Shown piece by piece: positions 15,952 to 24,659 of a stretch of DNA of 64,000 nucleotides. Positions within the stretch are counted from its first letter, which is position 1. Each line of letters opens with the position of its first letter. The position numbers and the translations under genes are program-made. Location of the stretch: the NCBI GenBank assembly GCA_934180065.1, contig CAKPRA010000001.1:45875-109874 (forward strand), read 5' to 3'. The stretch is from an uncultured Clostridia bacterium. Its GTDB lineage: Bacteria; Bacillota; Clostridia; TANB77; CAG-508. The notes beneath the pieces were generated by a model, which saw nothing but the letters and a program-made list of their open reading frames with translations, had not been told where the DNA came from and did not search any database.

Positions 15952-16845
15952 TTATTCTGTTAAATCAAAATTTGGAACATACTCTTCTTCATGTTCACCA
16001 AGCTCTTGAATATATCCATTTTTTAAATTTAATAAGTACAAATATTCTTCAACTTCTTTATATTCTTTTTTTGAGATTTTTCTGTTTATTTTATCATCAT
16101 CTTTTGCTTTATATGTTGGGAAATATTGTGCCATCACGCTAATATATGTATTTTCATCAAAATTTTCTTTTATATATTTTAAGATTTTTTTAGTATTTAA
16201 TATATGATTTGGCAATATCAAATGTCTTATAATTACCCCTTTTTGTATAATTCCATCTTCATTAAAAATAGGATTTCCAACCTGTTTTTGCATTTCTTTT
16301 ATAGCATTTACTGCATTAGAAAAATAATTATCAATTTTTGAATATTTTTTTGCTATTTCGTTAGAATAATATTTTAAATCTGGCAAATATACATCAATAT
16401 ATCCATCTAACATTTTAATTGTTTCCACATTTTCATAACCATTAGAATTATAGATAATAGGAATTTTTAATCCATTATTTCTAGCTATTTTTATTGCTTC
16501 TATAATTTGTGGTACATACATTGTGGGAGTTACTAAATTAATATTATTCACATTTTTATTTTGCTGATTAATAAAAATCTCAGCAAGATGGTCAATTGTA
16601 ATTTCTTTTCCTTTATCTAACTGACTTATTTCATAATTTTGGCAATAAATACATTTTAAATTACAATTTGAAAAAAATATTGTACCAGATCCATTCTTTC
16701 CGCTTATACAGGGCTCTTCATAATTATGGATTGATGCAAGAGCAATTTTTATTTTATCATTACATCTGCATCTTCCCTTATTTCCAAGTGCTCTATTAAC
16801 TTTACATTTATGAGGACAAATTTCACATTTTTCAAGCTCTTTCAT
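15952..16845 (-). CDS. PflX-like radical SAM protein
   Basis: A 297-residue radical SAM protein of the PflX/COG1313 type. An N-terminal Cys cluster (CEICPHKCKVNR...GRCRC) precedes the SAM-binding Fe-S motif CNLKCIYCQNYEIS near residue 60. Later blocks TPTMYVPQI and YLPDLKYY match the family. It is related to pyruvate formate-lyase activases, but its substrate is unknown, so it is not a second PflA by default. It is a single gene upstream of the DUF3006/MBL pair. Confidence 0.82.
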   Translation of the reverse strand: MKELEKCEICPHKCKVNRALGNKGRCRCNDKIKIALASIHNYEEPCISGKNGSGTIFFSNCNLKCIYCQNYEISQLDKGKEITIDHLAEIFINQQNKNVNNINLVTPTMYVPQIIEAIKIARNNGLKIPIIYNSNGYENVETIKMLDGYIDVYLPDLKYYSNEIAKKYSKIDNYFSNAVNAIKEMQKQVGNPIFNEDGIIQKGVIIRHLILPNHILNTKKILKYIKENFDENTYISVMAQYFPTYKAKDDDKINRKISKKEYKEVEEYLYLLNLKNGYIQELGEHEEEYVPNFDLTE

Positions 16846-17021
16846 TTAATCATCTTCCTATTTTATATTATTTTTAAGATTTTATCATTTTTACCATAAT
16901 ATTACAATTATAAATTGACAGAAAATTTTTTTGAATAATAAATTTTTTTTCGTTAATAATAAGCTTAAACAATGTCAATGAAAATTGATTTGTTTGTGCT
17001 TAAACGCACAGGGAGGTTTTT

Positions 17022-17402
17022 ATGTCAGATAGTCGTATTGAAAATAGTCAGGCAAAAAATTCCACTAATACAGCATGGCAAATTATTGGTAGGCTTATTA
17101 CCGCTGGAATAGTTTTAGCAATTACTGCTTTCTTCACTCCAGGATTTGAAATAAATAATTTCTGGTCATTAGCAATTGCAACTATAGTATTAACTGTTAT
17201 AGATTTTTTAATTGCTAAATTTACAGGAATCAAAGCAAGTCCTTTTGGAAAAGGATTTGTAGGATTTGTTCTTTCCGCAGTAATTTTATATGTTACACAA
17301 TATTTTGTGGCTGGATATGTTATTTCATGGATGGCTGCTATAATAGGAGCACTAATCTACGGTGTAGTCGATTATTTTTTACCTGGCGACCAAGAAATGT
17401 AA
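17022..17402 (+). CDS. Phage-holin-IV/YvlD-like small membrane protein
   Basis: A 126-residue protein with four predicted membrane helices after a polar N-terminus of about 20 residues. The sequence (AITAFFTPGFEINNFWSLAIATIVLTVIDFLIAKF) matches the four-helix 'phage holin family 4' proteins such as YvlD, which in bacteria are usually not phage-borne. The function is unknown; some members respond to envelope stress. GGGAGG precedes the ATG. It is monocistronic with a strong terminator. Confidence 0.75.
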   Translation: MSDSRIENSQAKNSTNTAWQIIGRLITAGIVLAITAFFTPGFEINNFWSLAIATIVLTVIDFLIAKFTGIKASPFGKGFVGFVLSAVILYVTQYFVAGYVISWMAAIIGALIYGVVDYFLPGDQEM

Positions 17403-17403
17403 C

Positions 17404-17438
17404 AAAAAAGGCGAATGATTTAATTATTCGCCTTTTTT
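17404..17438. terminator. Bidirectional terminator
   Basis: AAAAAAGGCGAAT/ATTCGCCTTTTTT with a short loop, between two convergent genes. Confidence 0.85.
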
Positions 17439-17474
17439 GAATTTAAAAATATTTTTAAATTTGCATCTACTTTA

Positions 17475-18731
17475 TTAGTTATTTCTTTTAGACATATAAT
17501 CATTATATAATTCAGTTGCAGTTTTAGGACTATCTAAACCTTCTGCATTTTTTATAGGAGCAAATTCATCTTCTCTCTTTACTCTTAGAACACTCATATC
17601 GTCAAAAAATCCAAACCCGTCAAAAATATAAGATTCAAATTTGTATGCATTTGGCTCAGATACCTCAATAAATTCGCCATTCTCATTTAAATAATTTGAT
17701 TTTTTAAAAGCTGTATGATATGGCAATTTTATTTTTGATAATTTTTCTAAAGCTTCTATATTAAATAAATGGCTCAAAATATTTACTTCGCCAAATTTTA
17801 ATTGTCCTTTTTCATCAATTTCTTCGGCCATATTTTTTGGGAGCTCTGTATATTCAATAACTTTAGGTACACCATTTAATTTACAAAAAACTCCAACTTT
17901 TTCTTGTGGATTTCTTTTGACAATTGCTTTTGAGGCAATTAAATTTTTTTCTTTTATTGTTAATCCAACTAATATTGGATCTACAATACGCAATAAAACA
18001 TTGTCAACTCCACCAACAAAAATCCATTCTATACCATCATTTTTCATTTGATTTAATAAGCCTGCATTTGCTAGTGATTTGTATATACTTCCATTACCAT
18101 CAGAAGCTTCTTTTATTAATTTATTTTTATCTACAACAATATTTCCATTAGTTTTTACCATAGGAACTTTTCCCTGTTTAAAAAACTTTACTTTGTTTTT
18201 ATCATATCCAAAATAATTATTATCTTCTAAAAATTTTATAGTTTGATCATTATTGTCTTCACTAGTCATAACATACCAAGGTATTACAACATTATATTTT
18301 TTGTTTGCTTTTTGTAATGATTCTATTATAATTTGAAATAAATATTTTTCTCCATTGATAGTATTAATTTTAAAAGTTCCTTTTGGTCCTTTATGACCTA
18401 ATCTTGTTCCTTGCCCTCCTGCCATTGTAATTACAGCATATTTACCAGCCTTAATTATATCGATACCAGAATTTTTATATTCGCTAAACTTTTCATCATC
18501 TAAAGTACTTAAGTCTGTGTAATTAATATGCTCTATTTTACTTTCATCTATCACAGGTATTTTTTCGGCATTTTCATATAAACTCATAGTTTGTTCTAAA
18601 TCAATTGTATCTATTTGATTTATTAATTTCTCATTTTCTTCTTCTGTATATATTTTTTTCATTAAATTTACAATTTCATTTTGATTGTTTTCTTTTAATT
18701 TTTCTATTGTTTCTTCAATTTTTTTCTTCAT
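17475..18731 (-). CDS. UDP-sugar pyrophosphorylase (UDPGP family)
   Basis: A 418-residue cytosolic nucleotidyltransferase that makes a UDP-sugar from UTP and a sugar 1-phosphate. The nucleotide-binding motif is MAGGQGTRLGHKGPKGTF; the metal-site region follows with EWIFVGGVDNVLLR. It resembles eukaryotic-type UDP-N-acetylhexosamine pyrophosphorylase (UAP1) found in many Clostridia rather than GalU or GlmU, so UDP-GlcNAc or UDP-Glc are the likely products. The gene stands alone. Confidence 0.82.
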   Translation of the reverse strand: MKKKIEETIEKLKENNQNEIVNLMKKIYTEEENEKLINQIDTIDLEQTMSLYENAEKIPVIDESKIEHINYTDLSTLDDEKFSEYKNSGIDIIKAGKYAVITMAGGQGTRLGHKGPKGTFKINTINGEKYLFQIIIESLQKANKKYNVVIPWYVMTSEDNNDQTIKFLEDNNYFGYDKNKVKFFKQGKVPMVKTNGNIVVDKNKLIKEASDGNGSIYKSLANAGLLNQMKNDGIEWIFVGGVDNVLLRIVDPILVGLTIKEKNLIASKAIVKRNPQEKVGVFCKLNGVPKVIEYTELPKNMAEEIDEKGQLKFGEVNILSHLFNIEALEKLSKIKLPYHTAFKKSNYLNENGEFIEVSEPNAYKFESYIFDGFGFFDDMSVLRVKREDEFAPIKNAEGLDSPKTATELYNDYMSKRNN

Positions 18732-18820
18732 TTTATCACCCTCATGACCCCTATATTAACACAGAAACATTTCTGTATCAAGCTTTTTTACAATATAATA
18801 TTATTTTTTTTAATTTGAGT

Positions 18821-18848
18821 GCATATATATTTTTGTAGCTAATATAAT
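18821..18848 (+). promoter_or_regulatory. Possible sigma-E-type promoter of spoIVA
   Basis: GCATATA (18821-18827) and TAATATAAT (18840-18848) with a 12-bp spacer loosely resemble the mother-cell sigma-E pattern. spoIVA is sigma-E-controlled in Bacillus. The match is weak because the region is AT-rich. Confidence 0.35.
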
Positions 18849-18899
18849 TTATTAAAGTTATCGAACAATACTTAGCAATTAAATTCAAAGGAGGTTTAA

Positions 18900-20381
18900 A
18901 TGGATAATAAATTAAAATTATATGAAGACATTGCAAAACGTACTGATGGTGACATTTATGTAGGAGTTGTTGGACCTGTTAGAACTGGAAAATCTACTTT
19001 TATAAAACGATTTATGGATTTATTAGTTATTCCTAATATTGATAATTCTTATAAACAAGAAAGAGCTAAAGATGAACTTCCACAAAGTGCTGCAGGAAAA
19101 ACAATAATGACAACAGAGCCAAAATTTGTTCCTAATGAAGCTGTTGAAATAAAAATTGACAATTCTATTTCATTAAAAACAAGATTAGTTGATTGTGTTG
19201 GATATTTAGTAAATAATGCTATTGGATATTTAGAAGATGATATGCCAAGAATGGTAAAAACACCTTGGTCTGATGAAGAAATACCATTTGAAAGAGCAGC
19301 AGAAATTGGTACAAAAAAAGTTATACAAGAGCATTCAACAATAGGCATTCTTGTGACAACTGATGGAAGTATTACTGATATACCAAGGGCTGATTATATA
19401 CAAGCCGAAGAAAGAGTTGTTTCAGAGCTTAAAGAGCTAAATAAACCATTTGTAATTGTTTTGAATACTAGTAATCCAGATTCAGAAGAATCAAGAAAAC
19501 TTGCACATGATTTACAAGAAAAATACTCAACTCCAGTAATATCAACAAGTTGCGAAAATCTTTCTTTGGATGATATAAATAAAATTTTTAGTAGTGTATT
19601 ATATGAGTTTCCTATAGAAAGAATCAATATAAATTTTCCTCGCTGGGTTGATAATTTAAATTCAACACATTGGTTAAAATCTGAGCTTTATTCAGAAATA
19701 AAAGATGCTTTTTCTGATGTACGAATTTTAAAACAAATACCTGAAAGAATCTCATCTTTAAATAATACAGAAATAATATCAGAAACAAGATTAAATGAAA
19801 TCTCACTTGGAACAGGTGAAGTAAATTTAACAATTTATTTACTAGATGAATTATTTTATAAAATAATTTCTGAAATATCGCAAGTTCCTATAGAAAATGA
19901 AGGTGATTTATTCTCGACAATAACAAATCTTTCAAAAGTAAAAAGAGAATATGATAAAATTTCAAATGCTTTAGATGAAGTAAAATCAAAGGGATATGGA
20001 ATTGTTACACCTTCAATAGATGAATTGGTTCTAGATGAACCTGAAATGGTAAAACAAGGTTCAAGATTTGGTGTAAAATTAAAGGCAACTGCTCCATCTA
20101 TACATATGATTAGAGCAAATATTGAAACTGAAGTTTCACCAATAGTTGGTAGTGAAAGACAGTCTGAAGAGCTTGTAAATTATTTACTATCAGAATTTGA
20201 AAATGAGCCACAAAAAATCTGGGAATCTAATATCTTTGGAAAAAGCTTACATGAACTTGTAAACGAGGGATTGCAAAGCAAATTATATCATATGCCAGAA
20301 GAGGCTCAAGGAAAATTACAGGAAACATTAGAAAGAATTATAAATGAAGGTAGTGGAGGTTTAATCTGCATTATTTTATAA
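18900..20381 (+). CDS. spoIVA: Stage IV sporulation protein A
   Basis: SpoIVA is the ATPase that polymerises on the outer forespore membrane and anchors coat and cortex assembly. The 493-residue product has the Walker A motif GPVRTGKSTF at residues 25-34 and the expected family N-terminus with IAKRTDGDIYVGVVG. It ends in GLICIIL; the C-terminal tail anchors the protein to SpoVM-decorated membrane. The length is normal. AAGGAGG precedes the ATG. Its presence shows that the organism belongs to a spore-forming lineage. Confidence 0.97.
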   Translation: MDNKLKLYEDIAKRTDGDIYVGVVGPVRTGKSTFIKRFMDLLVIPNIDNSYKQERAKDELPQSAAGKTIMTTEPKFVPNEAVEIKIDNSISLKTRLVDCVGYLVNNAIGYLEDDMPRMVKTPWSDEEIPFERAAEIGTKKVIQEHSTIGILVTTDGSITDIPRADYIQAEERVVSELKELNKPFVIVLNTSNPDSEESRKLAHDLQEKYSTPVISTSCENLSLDDINKIFSSVLYEFPIERININFPRWVDNLNSTHWLKSELYSEIKDAFSDVRILKQIPERISSLNNTEIISETRLNEISLGTGEVNLTIYLLDELFYKIISEISQVPIENEGDLFSTITNLSKVKREYDKISNALDEVKSKGYGIVTPSIDELVLDEPEMVKQGSRFGVKLKATAPSIHMIRANIETEVSPIVGSERQSEELVNYLLSEFENEPQKIWESNIFGKSLHELVNEGLQSKLYHMPEEAQGKLQETLERIINEGSGGLICIIL

Positions 20382-20466
20382 AAAGGAAGATTAAATTAAG
20401 TGAATCCAAATTATTAGACAAAACTGTTTAATAATGAGGGTTCACTAAAAAAATCTTCCTTTTTAT
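20379..20466 (+). terminator. Extended terminator after spoIVA
   Basis: An outer stem AAAAGGAAGATT/AATCTTCCTTTT encloses a second stem GTGAATCC/GGGTTCAC, ending in a U tract. It lies between convergent spoIVA and glcK. Confidence 0.75.
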
Positions 20467-20487
20467 AATTTTTTAATAAGACAATAA

Positions 20488-21396
20488 TTAATCAATATAT
20501 AATGCACTTCCTATAATTCCGGCATCATTACCTAAATTTGCAATAAGAATTTCTGGCATATCTTCTTTATAAAAAATATAATCTGAACTATAAAATTCTT
20601 CTTTAAATTTTTCTAATAAAATATCTTTATAATATGCAAATCCACCACCTAAACAGATTGCTTGTGGCTCTATTATATTTACAATATTTGAAATTCCAAT
20701 ACATAAATTTTGGATATATTCTTCTATAATATTTTTAACTACTTTTGAGTTAAGATTTTTCTTAACAATATTTAGTAGCTCCTCCCCATCAAATTCTGCT
20801 GGCAAATTCAAATTATATCTTATATTATTTTTAAATTTTCTCATAGATCCGTATTGCTCAAAACATCCCTTACTTCCACATCTACAAAGCTCTCCATCCT
20901 TTTCAATAATCATATGACCATACTCAAATCCGGAGCTTCTACTTGGACAAATAAGTTTTCCACCATAAAATGCAGCTCCACCAATTCCTGTACCTAGACA
21001 AAGAAATACGGAGTCATCAAATTTTTTAAGTGTTCCTAAATTTTTTTCAGCTAAAGCTGCACATTTAGCATCATTTTTAATTTTTATCTCTGCATTTGGA
21101 AATTCCTCTTGTAAATAGCTCTTAAAATCATAATTTTTTAATCCCAAATTTACGCTGTATTTAATTTGGTTATCTTTTACAATTCCTGGACATCCGATTC
21201 CAATTTTTCTAACTTCAATGCCATCTTCAAAATTCCATCTTTTTAAAGTTGAAATAATTTCTCTTTCTAAAAAACTTTTAATATCTATTCTATCACTCGT
21301 TTTTATTAAATGCTCTTCTTTTTTTAAAACTTTTCCACCAGAATCTACCAACCCGATTCCAATATGGCTTCCTCCTATGTCAATTCCAATATTCAT
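20488..21396 (-). CDS. glcK: ROK-family glucokinase
   Basis: Phosphorylates glucose (or a related sugar) with ATP. The 302-residue product starts NIGIDIGGSHIGIGLVDSGG (phosphate-binding motif), has GTGIGGAAFYGG and the ROK zinc motif CRCGSKGCFEQYGS near residues 175-190. The start at 21396 has AAAAGGA 9 nt upstream and gives the family N-terminus; 13 extra upstream codons are not supported. Glucokinase is the most likely function, but some ROK kinases use other hexoses. Confidence 0.85.
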   Translation of the reverse strand: MNIGIDIGGSHIGIGLVDSGGKVLKKEEHLIKTSDRIDIKSFLEREIISTLKRWNFEDGIEVRKIGIGCPGIVKDNQIKYSVNLGLKNYDFKSYLQEEFPNAEIKIKNDAKCAALAEKNLGTLKKFDDSVFLCLGTGIGGAAFYGGKLICPSRSSGFEYGHMIIEKDGELCRCGSKGCFEQYGSMRKFKNNIRYNLNLPAEFDGEELLNIVKKNLNSKVVKNIIEEYIQNLCIGISNIVNIIEPQAICLGGGFAYYKDILLEKFKEEFYSSDYIFYKEDMPEILIANLGNDAGIIGSALYID

Positions 21397-21508
21397 ATGT
21401 ATCATTCCTTTTTTATTACTTTCACTGTATCTCATTTTTTAGCTACAATATATACATATACTGTTAGCTATTCATAATTAAAATACTATAAATAGCAATT
21501 TTTTTATT

Positions 21509-21691
21509 TTAATTTGTAAGCTCTATTATAATATTATTTTCTGATTGTTTTCTATTCTTTTCTTCTTTCATTTGCTGAATTAATCCACTGTTTCCTACTA
21601 AAACTCTGATAATTATACCTGCAAAGATAATCGCAACTGTGATTATTATTACCCAATTAATATAAGTATTTCCATTTTCCTTTTTTAACAT
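21509..21691 (-). CDS. Small single-pass membrane protein, pseudopilin-like
   Basis: A 60-residue protein with one hydrophobic helix (about residues 14-33) and a polar C-terminus. The pattern TVAIIFAGIIIRVLVGNSGLIQQMKEEK resembles the first part of type II secretion/pilin-like proteins of Clostridia (hydrophobic helix ending in 'GxxGLI', then a charged helix), but no clear prepilin peptidase site is visible. GAGGTG lies 6 nt before the chosen ATG. It follows dpaA by about 10 bp, so the two are probably cotranscribed. Confidence 0.5.
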   Translation of the reverse strand: MLKKENGNTYINWVIIITVAIIFAGIIIRVLVGNSGLIQQMKEEKNRKQSENNIIIELTN

Positions 21692-21701
21692 TTCATACAC
21701 C

Positions 21702-22521
21702 TCAAATTATTATATTTCTTAAAAGCTCTTTTATATATTTGGCAGAAGTTCTTGGAGCGACTTTTCCAGGCAAACCAAGGGCATGAATAACGTTATAATT
21801 ATGCTCTTTTGCATAATCAAAATCAATACCTCCAGGTTTAGAAGAAACATCTATTATTAAAGTTTCTTTATTTACAAAATTCAGATTACTTTTTTCCAAG
21901 ATTAAGCTTGGAACTGTATTAATAATAACATCCATATTATTTAAACTTCCACAAATATCTCCTAATACATTATAACCACTAGAATTGATATTTGCAAGCT
22001 CTTCTTCTTTATTATCATAACAAAAAACATTTGCATTTAAAGACTTTAATAATTCTGCAACTTTTTTGCCAACTCTACCAAATCCTAAAACCGCAATATT
22101 GCTTTTATCTATAGTTATATCTGTATTTTCAATTATAATCTTTATAACCCCTTCTGCTGTTGGAATTGTATTATTTAGAGCAAAACTTTCATCTTTCATA
22201 ATATCAATAACATGATTTTGCGTTTCATTGAATTTTTTAATATATTCATCTTTAAAACTTCCACCTATTATAATTTTATCACTAGCCAAATTTACAAATT
22301 CATCAATACTTATGCATTTGGTGCTTAATGGTGCAAAAACATTTTTTCCATCTTTAGAAAATGGAATAGCAGTTATAATAATCTTGCTTTTATCAATACA
22401 GCTTTTTAAATTTTCGCAACCATCATCAAATCCGAAATGTATAAACCTCCTTTTCTTTACTAAACATTTGTGATAATATCAAATTTCTATTATCTCCTCC
22501 TACAAAAGAAATCGAATTCAT
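21702..22521 (-). CDS. dpaA: Dipicolinate synthase subunit A, with +1 frameshift at CGG
   Basis: DpaA (SpoVFA) helps make dipicolinic acid, the spore-core chelator. The gene begins at the ATG at 22521 (ISFVGGDNRN, GGGAAGG upstream) and reads 31 codons to TTT CGG ATT TGA. Skipping the C of CGG (g22434 on the plus strand) joins VYTF to GFDDGCENL and continues to the stop, giving 272 residues, near the family length. The Rossmann motif VLGFGRVGKKVAELL and LIIDVSSKPGGIDFDYA match DpaA. The change is either real (pseudogene or recoding) or a sequence error; four other frameshift sites in the window have the same form. No dpaB follows. Confidence 0.85.
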
Positions 22522-22636
22522 ATAAAACCTTCCCTTCTTCATGATAAATTTTTAAAACTATCTTTCAATACAATTTTTTATATTTTATGGTAATACTATC
22601 TTTTTGTTACTTGAACTTTTTTATACTTTTTTGTTT

Positions 22637-22690
22637 TAAGTATCATTCATAAGTAAAATTATACTTATATTTAGCTTTTCTATTATATGA
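22637..22690. repeat. Partial copy of 96-bp TIR element
   Basis: The segment with CATTCATAAGTAAAATTATACTTATATTT and the end TTTTCTATTATATGA matches the inner part and right end of the repeat at 58265-58360. It lies upstream of dpaA in an AT-rich gap with no gene. Confidence 0.5.
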
Positions 22691-22753
22691 AAAGAAGCAT
22701 TTGACTTTTTAATCAAACACTTCCTTATTTAGCTATTCACTTTATATTTCATT

Positions 22754-23950
22754 TTAATATTCCCTTTGATTTAAGTCTATATCATCTTTTCCATTCACTA
22801 TTTTATCATCATCTTTATTAATAAATTTACCATTATCTTTAATCTTATTAATTAATGAAAATGTATCATCTAAATGTTTTCTTGTTTTCAATTCTTGATA
22901 TGTAAGATGATATCTATGATTTCTTGTTTGCTCTGTCCTTATCTGATCCATTATTGGTAAAAAGATTTCTTGATTACAAACTCTTTTATACATTCTTCTA
23001 TCAAGCTCTATTGCAATATTTACATACCCAACAGCTCTATCAATTTCACCTTTTAGCATTGAAATAATAGCCAAGTAAAAGTATGCGTCTGGTTCAGAAT
23101 CTTTATCTTCTAAACATTCAATAAATCTATTTTCGGCCTCTTCTAATTCTCCTTCAATCAACATTATTTGTGCAATATTAACCTTTGCATGATATAACAT
23201 AGAATTAATTTTTGCAGCCTTTTCATAATATTCTTTAGCTGTTTGAAAATCATTTAGTCTAGTATATGCCATTCCTAATCCATAATAAAGTTCATATCTT
23301 AAAGGATTATATTTTAAAGCTTGTAAATAAACATTTACCGCTTCTTTAAATTGCTCTTGATCATATAAAATACTTCCTAGCAGCTCTGAAGCTTGATAAT
23401 ACTCAGGTTTTTTACTAAGTAAATTCATTAGCATATTTTTAGATTCTTCTATTTTTTCAGTTTTATTTAATAGATAAGCAATTTGGTAATAAGAATCATA
23501 ATCTTTACTATTAATCTCCACAGCAATAACATATTCATCTATAGCATTATCAAATTTTCCATCTTTTTCATATATTTGAGCTAACAATTTATGTGCATAA
23601 TAACTATCATAATGCTTATCTATAAACTTTATTAACTTTTTTCTAGCTAAGTCATTTTTACATAATTTTAAATACATTTTTGCACATAATACTGTAAACA
23701 TTTCTGGTAAAAAAATTTTTTTTAGTTCCAGTACTATTATTAAAAATGGAAGTATTAATGAAAAAATATATGATAATAGCAAAAATGTTGAATTAATATT
23801 ATTTGATAAACTTACAAACCTAATAACAATACCTATAAAATCTAAAGATAATATATATATATATATTGAATCTCTTTTTTTAATTACTTTTCCAAAGATT
23901 ATTATAAACATTGCCAAGGCCAATATACAAAATATTACCTTTTCTATCAT
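22754..23950 (-). CDS. TPR-repeat membrane protein
   Basis: A 398-residue protein. The first 90 residues hold about three hydrophobic segments. From about residue 100 to 330 there are six or more tetratricopeptide repeats with the usual pattern, e.g. YYQIAYLLNKTEKIEESK and YYGLGMAYTRLNDFQTAKEYYEKA. An acidic, Asp/Asn-rich tail follows. TPRs form protein-protein scaffolds, here facing the cytoplasm or exterior depending on topology. The partner is unknown. The gene follows ppa by 14 bp. Confidence 0.75.
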   Translation of the reverse strand: MIEKVIFCILALAMFIIIFGKVIKKRDSIYIYILSLDFIGIVIRFVSLSNNINSTFLLLSYIFSLILPFLIIVLELKKIFLPEMFTVLCAKMYLKLCKNDLARKKLIKFIDKHYDSYYAHKLLAQIYEKDGKFDNAIDEYVIAVEINSKDYDSYYQIAYLLNKTEKIEESKNMLMNLLSKKPEYYQASELLGSILYDQEQFKEAVNVYLQALKYNPLRYELYYGLGMAYTRLNDFQTAKEYYEKAAKINSMLYHAKVNIAQIMLIEGELEEAENRFIECLEDKDSEPDAYFYLAIISMLKGEIDRAVGYVNIAIELDRRMYKRVCNQEIFLPIMDQIRTEQTRNHRYHLTYQELKTRKHLDDTFSLINKIKDNGKFINKDDDKIVNGKDDIDLNQREY

Positions 23951-23964
23951 AAATAAAAATTCTC

Positions 23965-24495
23965 CTATTTCTCAAACTTTTCTTTATAGTTCTTAATACA
24001 TTTTTCAACTACTTTTTCTGCTTCTGCTCTACCAAGCATTTTATCAACAGAAGTTTGCTTTCCTTCTAATTGTTTATATACTTCGAAAAAGTGCATAATT
24101 TCATCTAATAGTTGAGTTGGAAGCTCTGTTATTTCTTTATAGCCATTTAAATATGGATCATTTGTTGGTATTGCAATAATTTTTTCATCTTCATCACCAT
24201 TATCTATCATTTTTAAAATACCAATTGGATAAGTTTCTACCAATGTCAATGGAACAATTTCTTCATGACAAATTACAACAACATCTAAAGGATCTCCATC
24301 TCCAGCATATGTTCTAGGTATAAATCCATAATTTGCTGGATAATGTGTAGCTGTGTATAAAACTCTATCAAGTCTTAACATACCTGTTTCCTTGTCTAAT
24401 TCATACTTATTTCTTCCATTCTTTGGAATTTCAATTACAGAAACAAATTTATTCTTTTGTATTCTTTCACCATTAATATCATGCCAAATATTCAT
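23965..24495 (-). CDS. ppa: Inorganic pyrophosphatase
   Basis: A soluble family I pyrophosphatase that hydrolyses PPi. The 176-residue product contains the diagnostic GDGDPLDVVVI near residues 60-70, with the metal-binding aspartates, and YPANYGFIPRTYAGDG before it. The start at 24495 (MNIWHDI) has GGAGG 6 nt upstream; eight more upstream codons are unsupported. It is upstream of and probably cotranscribed with the TPR gene. Confidence 0.93.
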   Translation of the reverse strand: MNIWHDINGERIQKNKFVSVIEIPKNGRNKYELDKETGMLRLDRVLYTATHYPANYGFIPRTYAGDGDPLDVVVICHEEIVPLTLVETYPIGILKMIDNGDEDEKIIAIPTNDPYLNGYKEITELPTQLLDEIMHFFEVYKQLEGKQTSVDKMLGRAEAEKVVEKCIKNYKEKFEK

Positions 24496-24636
24496 AATTT
24501 TCCTCCTATGTTTTCTCATCTTTTTATCGGTTTAATTGTAGTCTATAAAACAAAAAAAGTCTATAGTTTTTACAAAAATCTCATTAATAATTATTCATTA
24601 TCATTACTATTCATTGCTATATTTTTTAGATAAGCA

Positions 24637-24659
24637 GGACATGTAGATATATATTAAAA
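24637..24659. repeat. Terminal-repeat fragment of the 162-bp element
   Basis: GGACATGTAGATATATATT and following A residues match the 26-bp end of the element at 29707 with few differences. It overlaps the dnaJ stop codon, so an element end or remnant abuts the gene. Confidence 0.5.

Noticed and set aside
15952..16845. Second pyruvate formate-lyase activase
   Set aside because: The N-terminal Cys cluster and later motifs match the PflX/COG1313 group, not PflA, and no glycyl-radical enzyme gene is adjacent.
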